From Niveispirillum irakense DSM 11586 (lineage in GTDB: Bacteria; Pseudomonadota; Alphaproteobacteria; Azospirillales; Azospirillaceae): a stretch of DNA of 64,000 nt. The position numbers and the translations under genes are program-made. Where the stretch lies: positions 62,001 to 126,000 of the forward strand of contig NZ_AUCG01000022.1 in the NCBI RefSeq assembly GCF_000429645.1. Direction: 5' to 3'. Shown in pieces: positions 43,230-52,796 of the stretch (the stretch's first letter is position 1; each line of letters opens with the position of its first letter). The notes beneath the pieces are model-generated. The model saw only the letters and a list, made by a program, of their open reading frames with translations, did not search any database and was not told where the DNA came from.

Positions 43230-44582
43230 ATGACGACGATGCGTTTCCCCGAAGGGTTCCGGTGGGGTGTCTCCACCTCCAGCTATCAGATCGAAGGGGG
43301 CGCTGCGGACGACGGACGGGGCGCCAGCATCTGGGACACCTATTGCGCCACCCCCGGCCGGGTGACCAATGGCGATACCGGTACAGTTGCCTGCGATCAT
43401 TACCATCGCTGGGCGGAGGATCTGGACCTGATCCGCGACCTGGGCGCCCAGCAATATCGCTTCTCCATCATGTGGGGCCGGGTATTGCCGGGGGGAGCGG
43501 GTGCCATCAACCCGAAGGGCCTGGATTTCTATGACCGGCTGGTGGATGGGATGCTGGAACGGGGGCTGGAGCCCTGGCCCTGCCTTTACCATTGGGATCT
43601 GCCGCAGGCCTTGCAGGACCAGGGCGGATGGGTCAACCGCGACAGTGCTGATTGGTTTGCCGATTATGCGGCGCTGATGGTCCGCCGGCTGGGTGATCGT
43701 GCCCGCGCCTGGGTCACCTTCAACGAGCCATCTGTCTGTGCCTGGGTCGGGAACGAGGAAGGGCGGCACGCCCCCGGCCTGACCGACCCGCGTGCCGCCG
43801 TGCGGGTGGCCCATCATCTGAACCTTGCCCATGGCCGGGCTGTGCAGGTGGTGCGCGACCTGGCACCCGGCGTTCCGGTCGGTTTTGTCCTGCCCGTGCA
43901 TAAGGGCCGCCCCCTGCCCCAATTTGCCGAGCGTGACCAGCATCTGGTCTCGCTGTTTGAGGATAAGTGGAACGGCGTGTTCCTGGGGCCTGTCCACCAT
44001 GGCCGCTATCCCGACAGCGTGCTGGACCGGTTCGCCCCCCATATCCGGGCGGGTGACATGGAGGAGATCCACCGGCCCGTCGATTTCCAGGGGGTGAACC
44101 ATTATTTCCCGACATATCTGTCCCCGGCAGAAGGAGCGGCCTGGCCCTTCCGTATCGTGGAACCACCCAAATATCTGCGCCGGACAGAAATGAACTGGGG
44201 CATTGACGGCCACGCCTTTTACGAAATCCTGGACGGGCTGCGCCGGGATTACGGCAATCCACCGGTTTTTGTGACGGAGAATGGCGCCGCCTTCCTGGAT
44301 ATTCCCGACCCGGATGGGCGCATCGATGATCAGGACCGCATCGCCTATTACCGGGATTATCTGGCCGGCATGCACCGCGCCATCCAGGAAGGGGCCAATG
44401 TGCAGGGCTACATGCCCTGGTCTCTGCTGGATAATTTTGAATGGGCCCATGGCTATAATAAGCGGTTCGGGCTGGTGCATGTCGATTACCGCACCCTGAA
44501 ACGCACACCCAAGGCATCATTCGATTTCATGCGCCGGGTGATGCACGAGAATGAGGTGCCGCCGGCTGGCGATTGCCCGTAA
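43230..44582 (+). CDS. Family GH1 beta-glucosidase
   Basis: Hydrolyses beta-glucosides such as cellobiose to glucose. The 450-residue protein is full length for GH1. It opens with FPEGFRWGVSTSSYQIEGG. The acid/base Glu166 lies in TFNEP and the nucleophile Glu350 in VTENG. The C-terminal WSLLDNFEWAHGYNKRFGLVHVDY block that binds the sugar is complete. No signal peptide, so it acts in the cytoplasm on sugars brought in by the divergent ABC importer. ATG at 43230 matches the family start; the frame is open upstream into the promoter region. Confidence 0.94.
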   Translation: MTTMRFPEGFRWGVSTSSYQIEGGAADDGRGASIWDTYCATPGRVTNGDTGTVACDHYHRWAEDLDLIRDLGAQQYRFSIMWGRVLPGGAGAINPKGLDFYDRLVDGMLERGLEPWPCLYHWDLPQALQDQGGWVNRDSADWFADYAALMVRRLGDRARAWVTFNEPSVCAWVGNEEGRHAPGLTDPRAAVRVAHHLNLAHGRAVQVVRDLAPGVPVGFVLPVHKGRPLPQFAERDQHLVSLFEDKWNGVFLGPVHHGRYPDSVLDRFAPHIRAGDMEEIHRPVDFQGVNHYFPTYLSPAEGAAWPFRIVEPPKYLRRTEMNWGIDGHAFYEILDGLRRDYGNPPVFVTENGAAFLDIPDPDGRIDDQDRIAYYRDYLAGMHRAIQEGANVQGYMPWSLLDNFEWAHGYNKRFGLVHVDYRTLKRTPKASFDFMRRVMHENEVPPAGDCP

Positions 44583-44622
44583 TGTCGCGGGCTTTGAAAA
44601 GGCAAATGACGAGCCCTCTGCC

Positions 44623-45684
44623 ATGCAATCCAGCCCGCGCATCAACCTGAAGACCCTGGCCGAGCATCTGGGCCTGTCGATCACGACCGTGTCGCGGGCC
44701 TTGAAGGATGGGCCGGAAGTGAAGCCGGAAACGGTGGCGCGGGTGAAGCAGGCGGCAGCAGCGCTGGGCTATCAACCCGATGCCGGCGGGGTTTATCTGC
44801 GTACCGGGCGGACCATGAAAATCTGCTCGGTCTTTTTTGCGCCCGAGGTGACAGATTACGGTGATGCCGGCTTTCTGGCCCAGGTGGATGGGGTATCCCG
44901 CACCCTGGAAGGCGACAATTATAATCTGATCGTTCTGGCGCAGACGGCCAGCCAGTCACCCCTGGACACGGTGCGCCGGGTGTTCCAGCAGCGGCTGGCC
45001 GATGGCGTCATCTTCTCCCGCACCATGCCCATGGATGAAAGGGTGCGGTTTTGCCTGGAATATAAATTTCCCTTCGTCAGTTTCGGGCGCACCGAACTGC
45101 AAACATCCCATGCTTTCGTTGATCATGATGACGAGGGCGGGGTCTATGATGCCGTGATCAAGCTGGCGGGTGAAGGGCATCGGCGCATCGCCCTGTTCAA
45201 CCCCACCGGTGGCCTCACCTATGCCGGGTTGCGCCTGCGCGGCTATCAACGGGCCCTGGCGGAGGTTGGGCTGCCATGGGACCCATCCCTGCTGGTCAGC
45301 GCCGATTTATCGGTCTGGGCCAGCCAGGCGGCCCTTTTGGCGTTGCTGCAGCGGGATCGGGGTGTCAGTGCCATCCTGTGCGCCAACCAGCTATCGATGT
45401 TTGGCGCCATGGAGGCCGCCCTTGAGCATGGCATGGACCCGACCCGCGACGGGCTGCGCATCGTCGGTTTCGGCGGCATGCCGTTCCGCATGCCGTTTGA
45501 GCAGGGGGTGACCTATTATTATCAGCCGCAGCGTCGTGATGGCGAGGAACTGGCCCGTCATATGCTGGCACTGCTGGCAGGATCGGCGCCGGAAAGCCTG
45601 CAGACGGTGCTGCCCTATCAGCGGATTGATGATCTGCAGCGGTTCCGCCTGGAACTGCGTGAACAGGCCGCCGGCAGCGTTTGA
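44623..45684 (+). CDS. LacI-family regulator of the beta-glucoside locus
   Basis: A 353-residue repressor with an N-terminal HTH (LKTLAEHLGLSITTVSRAL, residues ~9-27) and hinge ALGYQPDAGGVYLRTG. The effector-binding domain follows (LAGEGHRRIALFNPTGG, ILCANQLSMFGAMEAALEHG). ATG at 44623 is close before the HTH; the frame is open upstream into the end of the GH1 gene. It lies 40 bp after the beta-glucosidase and probably binds the paired operators at 43056-43173. The inducer is likely the imported sugar. Confidence 0.87.
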   Translation: MQSSPRINLKTLAEHLGLSITTVSRALKDGPEVKPETVARVKQAAAALGYQPDAGGVYLRTGRTMKICSVFFAPEVTDYGDAGFLAQVDGVSRTLEGDNYNLIVLAQTASQSPLDTVRRVFQQRLADGVIFSRTMPMDERVRFCLEYKFPFVSFGRTELQTSHAFVDHDDEGGVYDAVIKLAGEGHRRIALFNPTGGLTYAGLRLRGYQRALAEVGLPWDPSLLVSADLSVWASQAALLALLQRDRGVSAILCANQLSMFGAMEAALEHGMDPTRDGLRIVGFGGMPFRMPFEQGVTYYYQPQRRDGEELARHMLALLAGSAPESLQTVLPYQRIDDLQRFRLELREQAAGSV

Positions 45685-45700
45685 GGGTTCTTATGCCTGT

Positions 45701-45734
45701 GTCAGTAAATTCTGACTCGCCAGAATTTACTGAC
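45701..45734. repeat. Perfect 14-bp inverted repeat after the LacI gene
   Basis: GTCAGTAAATTCTG (45701-45714) and CAGAATTTACTGAC (45721-45734) with a six-base loop. The stem is AT-rich and lacks a U-tract, so a classic terminator is doubtful; it could be an operator or a transcript-end hairpin. Confidence 0.6.
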
Positions 45735-45772
45735 TTCGACGGCATGGGCCGCCGCCGCGCCAGTCGGCGCGG

Positions 45773-45803
45773 ATATCATGGTCAAGATTTTTGACCATGA
45801 TAT
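45773..45803. repeat. Perfect 13-bp inverted repeat at the end of the ROK kinase gene
   Basis: ATATCATGGTCAA (45773-45785) and TTGACCATGATAT (45791-45803) with a five-base loop containing a T run. It touches the stop codon of the ROK kinase, so it may act as a terminator between convergent genes. Confidence 0.6.
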
Positions 45804-46735
45804 TACTGCCCCTCATCCTGAAGCGCCAGCACCGCCGCCCCGATCAGCCCGGCATTGGACCCCAGCTCCGCCGGGACCAGCAGGGGTTCATCAGTCCGGC
45901 GCAAAATCTGCCCACGAACAGCCATATCCAAGGCTGCCACCAGCGGGGCCGATGATCCCAGCCCCCCGCCTACCGGTACCAGGTGCGGGCCGATGGCATT
46001 GACCAGCAGGGCCAGCGGCTCCGCCACCAGTTCCAGGAAGATGGCGATGGTGCGACCGGCGGTGGCATCGCCAGCCTGCCAGCCATCGACAATGGCGCGG
46101 CTGTCCGCCGTCAGCCCCGTTAAATACCGGTGCAGGCGTTCCAGCCCGCGGGCACTGCCCACGGTCTCAATACAGCCCATTCTGCCGCAACCGCATTCCA
46201 GCCGGGGAATCGTGATGGGGGGCGAACCGGCCATGGTTTTAACGATGGCGCCATGGCCCCATTCCCCGGTGATGCCGGCAGCACCGGAAACCAGCCGGCC
46301 CCCCACCACCAGCCCGCCACCGATGCCGGTGCCAATGATAATGCCGAACACCACCCGCCGGCCCCGTCCGGCACCGACACTGGCCTCTGCCAGGGCGAAG
46401 CAATCGGCATCATTGGCGACCCGCACCGGACGGCCCAACGCCACCGTCAGTTCCGCCGCAAGCTGATGGCCGACCAGCCCCGGCAGATTGGAAGCCGTGG
46501 TCAGGATACCGCTGTCGGGATCGACGATACCGGCCATGGAGATGGCGAGCGGCGCGTCATCCGGCTGCCCCTCGCCATGGCGGGCGCAGAGGGCGGCCAG
46601 CGCCGCTACGAAATCCGCCCAGCTATGAGCCGGTGTGGGCACTTGATCAACCTGCCGCACCGCCTCGCCGCTGCGGGCAAGGCCGAATTTCATGAAGGAA
46701 CCGCCGATATCGACGCAGAAAGCCACGGCAGACAC
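45803..46735 (-). CDS. ROK-family sugar kinase
   Basis: A 310-residue cytoplasmic kinase. It has the N-terminal phosphate motif VDIGGSFMKFGLA, the block RVANDADCFALAEAS, GIIIGTGIGGGLVVGGRL, and the ROK zinc site LECGCGRMGCIETVGSARGL. ROK kinases phosphorylate glucose, N-acetylglucosamine, N-acetylmannosamine or fructose; the sugar is not certain here. The GTG at 46735 (VSAVAFCVDIGG) starts eight bp after the DppC-like stop, making it the last gene of the binding-protein/DppB/DppC operon. Confidence 0.85.
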   Translation of the reverse strand: MSAVAFCVDIGGSFMKFGLARSGEAVRQVDQVPTPAHSWADFVAALAALCARHGEGQPDDAPLAISMAGIVDPDSGILTTASNLPGLVGHQLAAELTVALGRPVRVANDADCFALAEASVGAGRGRRVVFGIIIGTGIGGGLVVGGRLVSGAAGITGEWGHGAIVKTMAGSPPITIPRLECGCGRMGCIETVGSARGLERLHRYLTGLTADSRAIVDGWQAGDATAGRTIAIFLELVAEPLALLVNAIGPHLVPVGGGLGSSAPLVAALDMAVRGQILRRTDEPLLVPAELGSNAGLIGAAVLALQDEGQ

Positions 46736-46742
46736 CCGTTCG

Positions 46743-47609
46743 TCAGCTTCTCGGGTCAAGCAGGTCGCGCAGACCGTCGCCGAGGATGTTGAAACCAAGC
46801 ACGGTCAGCATGATCGCCAGACCGGGAAACAGGGACATATAGATATTCACGCCCAGATAGTTGCGCCCATCGCTCATCATCGCCCCCCATTCCGGCATGG
46901 GCGGCTGTGCCCCCATACCCAGGAAGGACAGGCTGGCCGCTGACAAAACCACCGTGCCCGCCGTCAGGGTGGATTGCACGATGACGGGGCCAAGGGCGTT
47001 GCGCAGGATATGGTCGAACATGATGCGCGGGGTGGATGCCCCCAGGGCGCGTGCCGCCTCCACATAATCCATGCTTTTCAGGCCCAAAGCCACGTTGCGC
47101 ATCAACCGCGCATAGACCGGTACGGAGAAAATGGCGATGGCGATCAACAGGTTGAACAGGCCCGGCCCCAGGATGGAGACGATCAGGATGGCCAGCACCA
47201 CGCCGGGAAAGGCGAACAGCACATCCATAGTCCACATGATCACCTGATCGACCAGCCCGCCAATGGTGCCGGCGGCCAGCCCCAGCGGCACGCCCACCAA
47301 AACCGCCAACCCGACGCCCACCACCACTTCCAGCAGGGACAACCGCGCGCCATAGAGCACACGGGCCAGCAGGTCGCGGCCATTATCATCGGTGCCGAAC
47401 GGATGTTCCCAACTGGGCGGCAGCAAAGCGTCCGACAGCACCTGTTCATAAGGATCGGCGGGCGACAGCAGCGGGGCCAGGATGGCGGCCAGCAGCACCA
47501 GCCCCACCAGCAAGCCGCCGATGAAGATGCTGCGGCGACGGGACAACCAGCGCCGGCGGCGACGCGCCTTGCTGTCCGTGGGGGCCAGGGCGGCAGTGAT
47601 CTCGGTCAT
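46743..47609 (-). CDS. Peptide ABC transporter permease (DppC-like)
   Basis: Inner-membrane permease of 288 residues. An Arg-rich N-terminus (SKARRRRRW) leads to a first helix, then HPFGTDDNGRDLLARVLYGARLSL, a strong DppC/OppC signature. The EAA loop is MDYVEAARALGASTPRIMFDHILRN, and LSAASLSFLGMGAQPPMPEWG is another typical block. ATG at 47609 overlaps the region immediately behind dppB. Partner of the DppB-like permease. Confidence 0.93.
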   Translation of the reverse strand: MTEITAALAPTDSKARRRRRWLSRRRSIFIGGLLVGLVLLAAILAPLLSPADPYEQVLSDALLPPSWEHPFGTDDNGRDLLARVLYGARLSLLEVVVGVGLAVLVGVPLGLAAGTIGGLVDQVIMWTMDVLFAFPGVVLAILIVSILGPGLFNLLIAIAIFSVPVYARLMRNVALGLKSMDYVEAARALGASTPRIMFDHILRNALGPVIVQSTLTAGTVVLSAASLSFLGMGAQPPMPEWGAMMSDGRNYLGVNIYMSLFPGLAIMLTVLGFNILGDGLRDLLDPRS

Positions 47610-47617
47610 GTCGGCCC

Positions 47618-48538
47618 TCAATCAAACCGGATGCGGGGATTGATGGCCGCGATCAGCATCTCGGCCAGGAAATTCATCATGACGACGGCAGTGACGGCCA
47701 CCAGGGTGACGCCCTGCACCGTCGGGTAATCGCGGAACCGTACAGAGTCCACCAGCAGCCGGCCCAGGCCGGGCCAGTTGAACACGGATTCCGTCACCAC
47801 GGCCCCGCCCAACATGCTGCCGAAATTCAGCCCGATGATGGTGACGATGGGCACCAGGGCATTGCGCAGCGCGTGCTTGCGCATCACCACCCGTTCCGGC
47901 AGGCCCTTGGCGCGGGCGGTGCGGATATAATCCTGGCCCACCACCTCAATCATCGAGGCGCGCGTCATGCGGGCAATCACCGCCGTGGGCATCACGGCCA
48001 GGGTGATGGCCGGCATGATATAGTGCTTCCAGCTTCCCGACCCCATCAGCGGCAGCCAGCCCAGTTCCACCGCGAAATAATTCATCGCCAGCAGGGCCAG
48101 CCAGAAATTGGCGATGGAGGCGCCGGCAATGGCGAACAGCATGGTCAGCTGATCGGGCCAGCGGTTGCGGTTGATCGCCGCCGCCATGCCCGCCGACAGG
48201 CCGACGGAAATGGCGATGCCATAGGCAACCAGGGCCAGCGAGATGGTCTTGGGCAGCCGTTCGGCGATTTCCACTGTCACCGGTCGGCCCGACCGGATGG
48301 AAGTGCCGAGATCGCCGCCCAAAGCCGACCCAGCAAAGCGCAGATATTGCAGCGGCAGGGGATCATCCAGCCCCAGGCGGACACGCATGGCATCGACCGC
48401 CTCCTGCGGTGCCTCTGGTCCTGCCATCAGGCGCGCGGGATCGCCCGGCAGGGCCCGCAGCGCCACGAAGACCAGCAGCGAAACCCCCAGCAGGATCAGC
48501 GGCAGGGTGACGAGTTTTTTCAGCAGATATGTGGGCAT
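47618..48538 (-). CDS. Peptide ABC transporter permease (DppB-like)
   Basis: Inner-membrane permease of 306 residues with six helices. The start YLLKKLVTLPLILLGVSLLVFVALRALPGDPARLMAG and the EAA loop GQDYIRTARAKGLPERVVMRKHALRNALVPIVT are characteristic of DppB/OppB. It begins one base after the binding-protein stop and is followed by the DppC-like gene. Confidence 0.93.
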   Translation of the reverse strand: MPTYLLKKLVTLPLILLGVSLLVFVALRALPGDPARLMAGPEAPQEAVDAMRVRLGLDDPLPLQYLRFAGSALGGDLGTSIRSGRPVTVEIAERLPKTISLALVAYGIAISVGLSAGMAAAINRNRWPDQLTMLFAIAGASIANFWLALLAMNYFAVELGWLPLMGSGSWKHYIMPAITLAVMPTAVIARMTRASMIEVVGQDYIRTARAKGLPERVVMRKHALRNALVPIVTIIGLNFGSMLGGAVVTESVFNWPGLGRLLVDSVRFRDYPTVQGVTLVAVTAVVMMNFLAEMLIAAINPRIRFD

Positions 48539-48539
48539 G

Positions 48540-50090
48540 TTAAGGCTTCACCGCATCGCGCACGGCGATGCCGCCGCCCGGTTCCGTCCACAGGTTCTGG
48601 ATGTTGGCCTGCGCGGCGAACAGATCCTTCTTATAATAAAGCAGCACATGCGGCGCGTCGGTATTGATCAGCTTCTGCGCCTCCCCATAGAGCGCGTTGC
48701 GCGCCGCCTCGTCCGCTGTCGCCGACGCCTTGTCCAGCAAGCCATCCAAAGCGGGCGATGAATAGAAGCCCAGATTGGCCCCAGTCGGCACGAAGCTGGC
48801 CGTGTGGTAGAGCGGGCGCAACTGCATATCCGCCCCATTCACCCCCGATGACCAGGATGTGAGGATGGCGCCCGTACCTTCCTTGGCCTTTTGATCCGGG
48901 TTAGCGAAGGCAGCATTGGACCAGACGCCGCTTTCCATCTTGCGAACCTCCAGCTTCACGCCGATCTTGGCCCACATGCCTTGCAGCACCTCGGCAATGC
49001 GCGCCTCTGGTTCCTGCACAGCGACCGACAGGCTGAACCCGTCCGGCAAGCCGGCCTGGACCAGCAGTTCCTTGGCCTTGACGGGGTCGAACGGATAGGG
49101 GTTCAGGCTGGCATCATAGCCGGGCGTGACGGGGGAGAGCGGGGAATTGGCCGGGCGGCCAAAGCCGAACATGATCGCCTTCACCAGGGCCGCCCTGTCG
49201 GTGGCCAGGTTCAGGGCCTGGCGCACCCGCACATCATCCAGCGGCTTCTGTTTCAGGTTCAGCGCCACGAAGAACACCACCGCCCCGTCGCTTTCATGCA
49301 GCGTCAGGGCGGTATTGGCCTTGACCATGCGGGCAAAAACCGGCGGCAGCGGGTTGACAATATCCACCTCCCCCGCCTGGATCGCCATGTTCAGCACGGA
49401 TTGTTCGGCGGTCCAGGTCCATTTGATCCGTTCCGTCCCGCCCGGCTTGCCCCAATAACCGGGAAAGCGTTCTTCCAGCACATATTCGCCGGAACGATAT
49501 TCCACCAGCCGGTAAGGCCCGGTGCCCACGGCCAAGCGGGACAGGGTGCCGGCAGCATCGGCCTTGGGGCTGACCATCAGGGCAGGCCCGGTGGTCAGCA
49601 GCGACAGAAAGGCCGGGTACGGCCCCTTCAGGGTGAACTGTACATTCATCTCATCCAGCGCCACCACGCTGGCCAGCACCTGCCGGATGCGGCCGGATGC
49701 CGCCAAGCCGCGCTTGCTATCCAGATGGCGCTGGAAATTCTTTACCACCACATCGGCGTTGAACGGCGTGCCGTCATGGAAGCCGACGCCGGGCCGCAGC
49801 TTGAAGGTCCAGACCAGCCCGGCGGCATCGCTGGACCATTCGGTGGCCAGCGCCGGCTCCAGCTGCAACTGCTTGTTCCGGCGGACCAGCCCTTCATAAA
49901 GCGGTTCCAGCACCGTGTAGGTGAAGGTCGCTGTCTGGTCGCCAGGGTCCATGCTGCGCGGCGCCTCATTCTGCAACACGTTCAACGTCGCCGCAGGGGC
50001 CGCCAAAGGCAGCCCCGCCAGCAGCCCGGCTAACAGGGTGGCAGCCACAAAGGCACCCGTCCTGACAATTGGCAACCCATGCGCCTTCAT
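48540..50090 (-). CDS. Peptide/oligosaccharide ABC transporter substrate-binding protein (SBP family 5)
   Basis: Periplasmic binding protein of 516 residues. Residues ~1-33 are a signal peptide ending APA/ATLNV. SBP_bac_5 blocks are LYEGLVRRNKQLQLEPALATEW, WTFKLRPGVGFHDGTPFNADVV, RLVEYRSGEYVLE, FVALNLKQKPLDDVRVRQALNLATDRAAL and PYPFDPVKAKELL. This family binds di/oligopeptides, nickel, glutathione or oligosaccharides. The linked ROK kinase, ROK repressor and M81 peptidase suggest a sugar- or amide-containing ligand. First gene of the minus-strand operon. Confidence 0.9.
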   Translation of the reverse strand: MKAHGLPIVRTGAFVAATLLAGLLAGLPLAAPAATLNVLQNEAPRSMDPGDQTATFTYTVLEPLYEGLVRRNKQLQLEPALATEWSSDAAGLVWTFKLRPGVGFHDGTPFNADVVVKNFQRHLDSKRGLAASGRIRQVLASVVALDEMNVQFTLKGPYPAFLSLLTTGPALMVSPKADAAGTLSRLAVGTGPYRLVEYRSGEYVLEERFPGYWGKPGGTERIKWTWTAEQSVLNMAIQAGEVDIVNPLPPVFARMVKANTALTLHESDGAVVFFVALNLKQKPLDDVRVRQALNLATDRAALVKAIMFGFGRPANSPLSPVTPGYDASLNPYPFDPVKAKELLVQAGLPDGFSLSVAVQEPEARIAEVLQGMWAKIGVKLEVRKMESGVWSNAAFANPDQKAKEGTGAILTSWSSGVNGADMQLRPLYHTASFVPTGANLGFYSSPALDGLLDKASATADEAARNALYGEAQKLINTDAPHVLLYYKKDLFAAQANIQNLWTEPGGGIAVRDAVKP

Positions 50091-50154
50091 CGGTTTGAAA
50101 CCCCTGCCCAGCAGCAAACTTTACCAACCCTACCAAAAGACTCTTCACTTTTGA

Positions 50155-50180
50155 ACTAATTATGCGTACTAATTTTACGA
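50155..50180. promoter_or_regulatory. Candidate ROK/NagC operator repeats in the divergent promoter
   Basis: ACTAATT occurs at 50155-50161 and 50168-50174, a 13-bp direct repeat within an AT-rich stretch, followed by TTTACGAATT. It lies between the divergent binding-protein and ROK-repressor genes, the natural place for an operator. Confidence 0.35.
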
Positions 50181-50212
50181 ATTGAACTTAACCCTCAGGG
50201 CCAAAGCCGCCA

Positions 50213-51349
50213 ATGCTCACCCCCACCCAACGTCAGGCCCTGCGCACCATCGCGGAAGGCGGGCCGCTCAGCCGCAGCGATCTGGCCGACCGGCTGGATC
50301 TCAGCAAGGCGGCGATGACGACGCTGGTGCGTGACCTGATTCAGGGCGGCGTCCTGCGGGAGACGGAGACGGTGCGCGGCCTGGGTCGGCCTTCCATCCT
50401 GCTGGGCATCAACCCGGCTTCCGCCTATTTCGTCGGTATCTCGCTGATTGACGATCCGATGATGATGGTGATGACGGACCTGAATGGCGATATTGCCGCC
50501 CAGGCCGCATTGCCCCGGTCGCGTGACCCGCTGGCCGTCGTGCAGGACATCGCAGCCGGCATCAGCCTGCTTCTGGAAGGCAAGCCGGTACGGCGGGACC
50601 AGTTGGCCGGCATTGGCATTACGCTGTCCGGTCTGGTGGACCCATCGCAGGGCATTTGCCTGCAATCCACCCTGCTGGGCTGGCAGGATGTGCCGCTTGC
50701 AACCATGGTAGAAGGGGCAACCGGCCTGCCCACCTATATGGAAAATGATGCCAAGGCTGTCGCCATCAGCCAGCATCTCTATGGTCCTGCCCGTGATGTG
50801 CGGTCTTTCTGTCTGGTGTCCGTCGGGGCCGGCATTGGTTCTGCCCATGTGATTGACGGGCAGCTTTACCGGGGCCGCCGGGGTGGTGCGGGGGAAATTG
50901 CCCATTGCACCATTGAAATCGGCGGCCGGCCCTGCCGCTGCGGCAAACGCGGCTGCCTGGATACCATCGCCTCGGTCAGTGCCATTCTGGGTGAGGCGGC
51001 TTCATCCGGCCTGCCCTGCCAAAGCGTGGCGGAACTGGAAGCCCTGGCTGCCACCGGTGAAGCCCGCGCCGTGCGCATCCTGCACCATGCCGGTGAGGCG
51101 CTGGGGCTGGCCATCGCTCATATCATCCAGATCAACGACCCCGAACTGATCCTGATCACCCAGGATGAGGCGCCGCTGGACGGGCTGATCGGCCGGGCCA
51201 TGCGGCAGGCCATTGATGCCCATGTGCTGCCCCTTTCGGCTGGGCAAACCCCCATCCACATCGTTCCCACCCAGCCCGATCATTGGGCGCGCGGGGCGGC
51301 TGGTCTGGTGGCACACAAATTCTTCCACGATCCCGATTTCTTCCAATAA
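50213..51349 (+). CDS. ROK-family transcriptional repressor (NagC-like)
   Basis: A 378-residue regulator with an N-terminal winged HTH (LSRSDLADRLDLSKAAMTTLVRDLIQGGVL, residues ~19-48) and a ROK sugar-kinase-like domain. The ROK zinc site is GRPCRCGKRGCLDTIAS and the sugar pocket includes GAGIGSAHVIDG and RGGAGEIAHCTIE. Some kinase phosphate residues differ from ROK kinases, as usual in repressors. It is divergent from the binding-protein operon and heads the M81/DppD/DppF operon, so it probably controls both in response to a sugar or sugar phosphate. Confidence 0.88.
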   Translation: MLTPTQRQALRTIAEGGPLSRSDLADRLDLSKAAMTTLVRDLIQGGVLRETETVRGLGRPSILLGINPASAYFVGISLIDDPMMMVMTDLNGDIAAQAALPRSRDPLAVVQDIAAGISLLLEGKPVRRDQLAGIGITLSGLVDPSQGICLQSTLLGWQDVPLATMVEGATGLPTYMENDAKAVAISQHLYGPARDVRSFCLVSVGAGIGSAHVIDGQLYRGRRGGAGEIAHCTIEIGGRPCRCGKRGCLDTIASVSAILGEAASSGLPCQSVAELEALAATGEARAVRILHHAGEALGLAIAHIIQINDPELILITQDEAPLDGLIGRAMRQAIDAHVLPLSAGQTPIHIVPTQPDHWARGAAGLVAHKFFHDPDFFQ

Positions 51350-51362
51350 AGGCACCTGGACC

Positions 51363-52796
51363 ATGCGCATCGCTGTCGGCGGCATCCATATTGAATGTTC
51401 GACCTACAACCCCGTGCTGAACCGGGCAGAGGATTTCATGGTCGTGCGCGGTGACGCGCTGCTGGCGGCCCCCCGCTTTGCCTTTCTGGAAGATTATCCG
51501 GCCCAGTTCCTGCCCACCATCCATGCCCGCGCCATTGCCGGCGGGCCGGTAGCGCGGGAAACCTATGAAGCGTTCAAGGCCGAATTCCTGGAACGGCTGG
51601 GCGCCACCCTGCCCATCGACGGCCTGTATCTGGCCATGCATGGCGCCATGTTCGTGGAAGGGATGGAGGATGCGGAGGGCGACTGGATCAGTGCCGCCCG
51701 CGCCCTGGTCGGCCCTGACTGCCCGATTAGCGTCAGCTATGACCTGCATGGCAATGTCTCGCAGCGGATCATCGATGCGATCGACATGTATTCCACCTAC
51801 CGCACCGCCCCGCATATTGATGTGGAAGAGACGATGCGCCGCGCCGTCACCATGCTGGTGCGCACGCTGGCAACGGGGGTGAAGCCTACCCTGCTTTGGG
51901 CCCCTATCCCCGTGGTGCTGCCGGGCGAGCGCACCTCCACCGTCGATGAACCGGCCAAAAGCCTCTATGCCATGCTGCCGGAGATTGATGCCATTCCCGG
52001 TATCTGGGATGCGTCGCTGATGGTGGGCTATGTCTGGGCGGATGAGCCGCGCGCCACCGCCGCCGCCATTCTGACCGGCACCGACCGTGATGTGCTGGAA
52101 CGGGAAGCTAAGCGCATTGCCCAGGCCTATTGGGATGCGCGTGACCAGTTCGTGTTCGGCACCGATACCGGCAGCATCGAAGAATGCGTCGCCAAGGCCA
52201 TGGCCAGCCCCACCCACCCGCTGGTGCTGGCCGACAGCGGTGACAACCCCACCGGTGGCGGGGTGGGCGACCGGGCGGATGTGCTGGGTGAGTTGATCCG
52301 CCAGGGGGCCGATGGGGTGATCATCGCCGCCATCACCGACCTGCCGGCCCTGGAAGCGGCGTTTGCTGCTGGCGAAGGTGCGGAAATCACGGTGAGTGTG
52401 GGGGCAACGCTGGACCCCGCCAGCCCACGCGTGACGGTGACGGCGCAGGTGACGCGCCTCATCAACCATGAGGTGCCGGCGGAACGCGAAGCGGTGCTGA
52501 CGCTGGGCGGTATCACCCTGGCGCTGGCGGCCCGCCGCCGCCCCTATCACAATATCGCCGACTTCACCCGCCTGGGGCTGGACCCGCTGGCGGCCAAGAT
52601 CGTCGTTGTCAAATCGGGCTATCTGTCGCCCGAACTGGCCCCCATCGCCAACCCGGCGCTGATGGCGCTGTCGCCCGGCGTGGTGGACCAGTTTGTGGAG
52701 CGGCTGCCCCGCAACCGTAAAGTGACACCAACCTATCCGTGGGACCGTGATCTCAGCTTCACGCCCGTGGCCACGCTGTCGGCCCGGTCGCGCTGA
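51363..52796 (+). CDS. M81-family (MlrC-like) metallopeptidase
   Basis: A 477-residue probable cytoplasmic zinc hydrolase; the family includes MlrC, which cleaves linearised microcystin peptides. Family blocks are [63 protein letters not shown] and [15 protein letters not shown]. No signal peptide is present. The start at 51363 follows the ROK gene by 13 bp, and the stop overlaps the next ATPase gene in TGATG. The context with an ABC peptide importer suggests that it processes the imported compound. Confidence 0.87.
   Translation: MRIAVGGIHIECSTYNPVLNRAEDFMVVRGDALLAAPRFAFLEDYPAQFLPTIHARAIAGGPVARETYEAFKAEFLERLGATLPIDGLYLAMHGAMFVEGMEDAEGDWISAARALVGPDCPISVSYDLHGNVSQRIIDAIDMYSTYRTAPHIDVEETMRRAVTMLVRTLATGVKPTLLWAPIPVVLPGERTSTVDEPAKSLYAMLPEIDAIPGIWDASLMVGYVWADEPRATAAAILTGTDRDVLEREAKRIAQAYWDARDQFVFGTDTGSIEECVAKAMASPTHPLVLADSGDNPTGGGVGDRADVLGELIRQGADGVIIAAITDLPALEAAFAAGEGAEITVSVGATLDPASPRVTVTAQVTRLINHEVPAEREAVLTLGGITLALAARRRPYHNIADFTRLGLDPLAAKIVVVKSGYLSPELAPIANPALMALSPGVVDQFVERLPRNRKVTPTYPWDRDLSFTPVATLSARSR

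Noticed and set aside
43158..44480. 440-codon minus-strand frame opposite the GH1 gene
   Set aside because: Antisense shadow of the beta-glucosidase; no domain and its start lies in the operator region.
46735..46798. Longer ROK kinase start at 46798
   Set aside because: It would overlap the DppC-like gene by over 50 bp, and the added residues are unlike ROK N-termini.
51156..52550. 464-codon minus-strand frame opposite the M81 gene
   Set aside because: Shadow frame; the plus-strand protein has complete M81 motifs.
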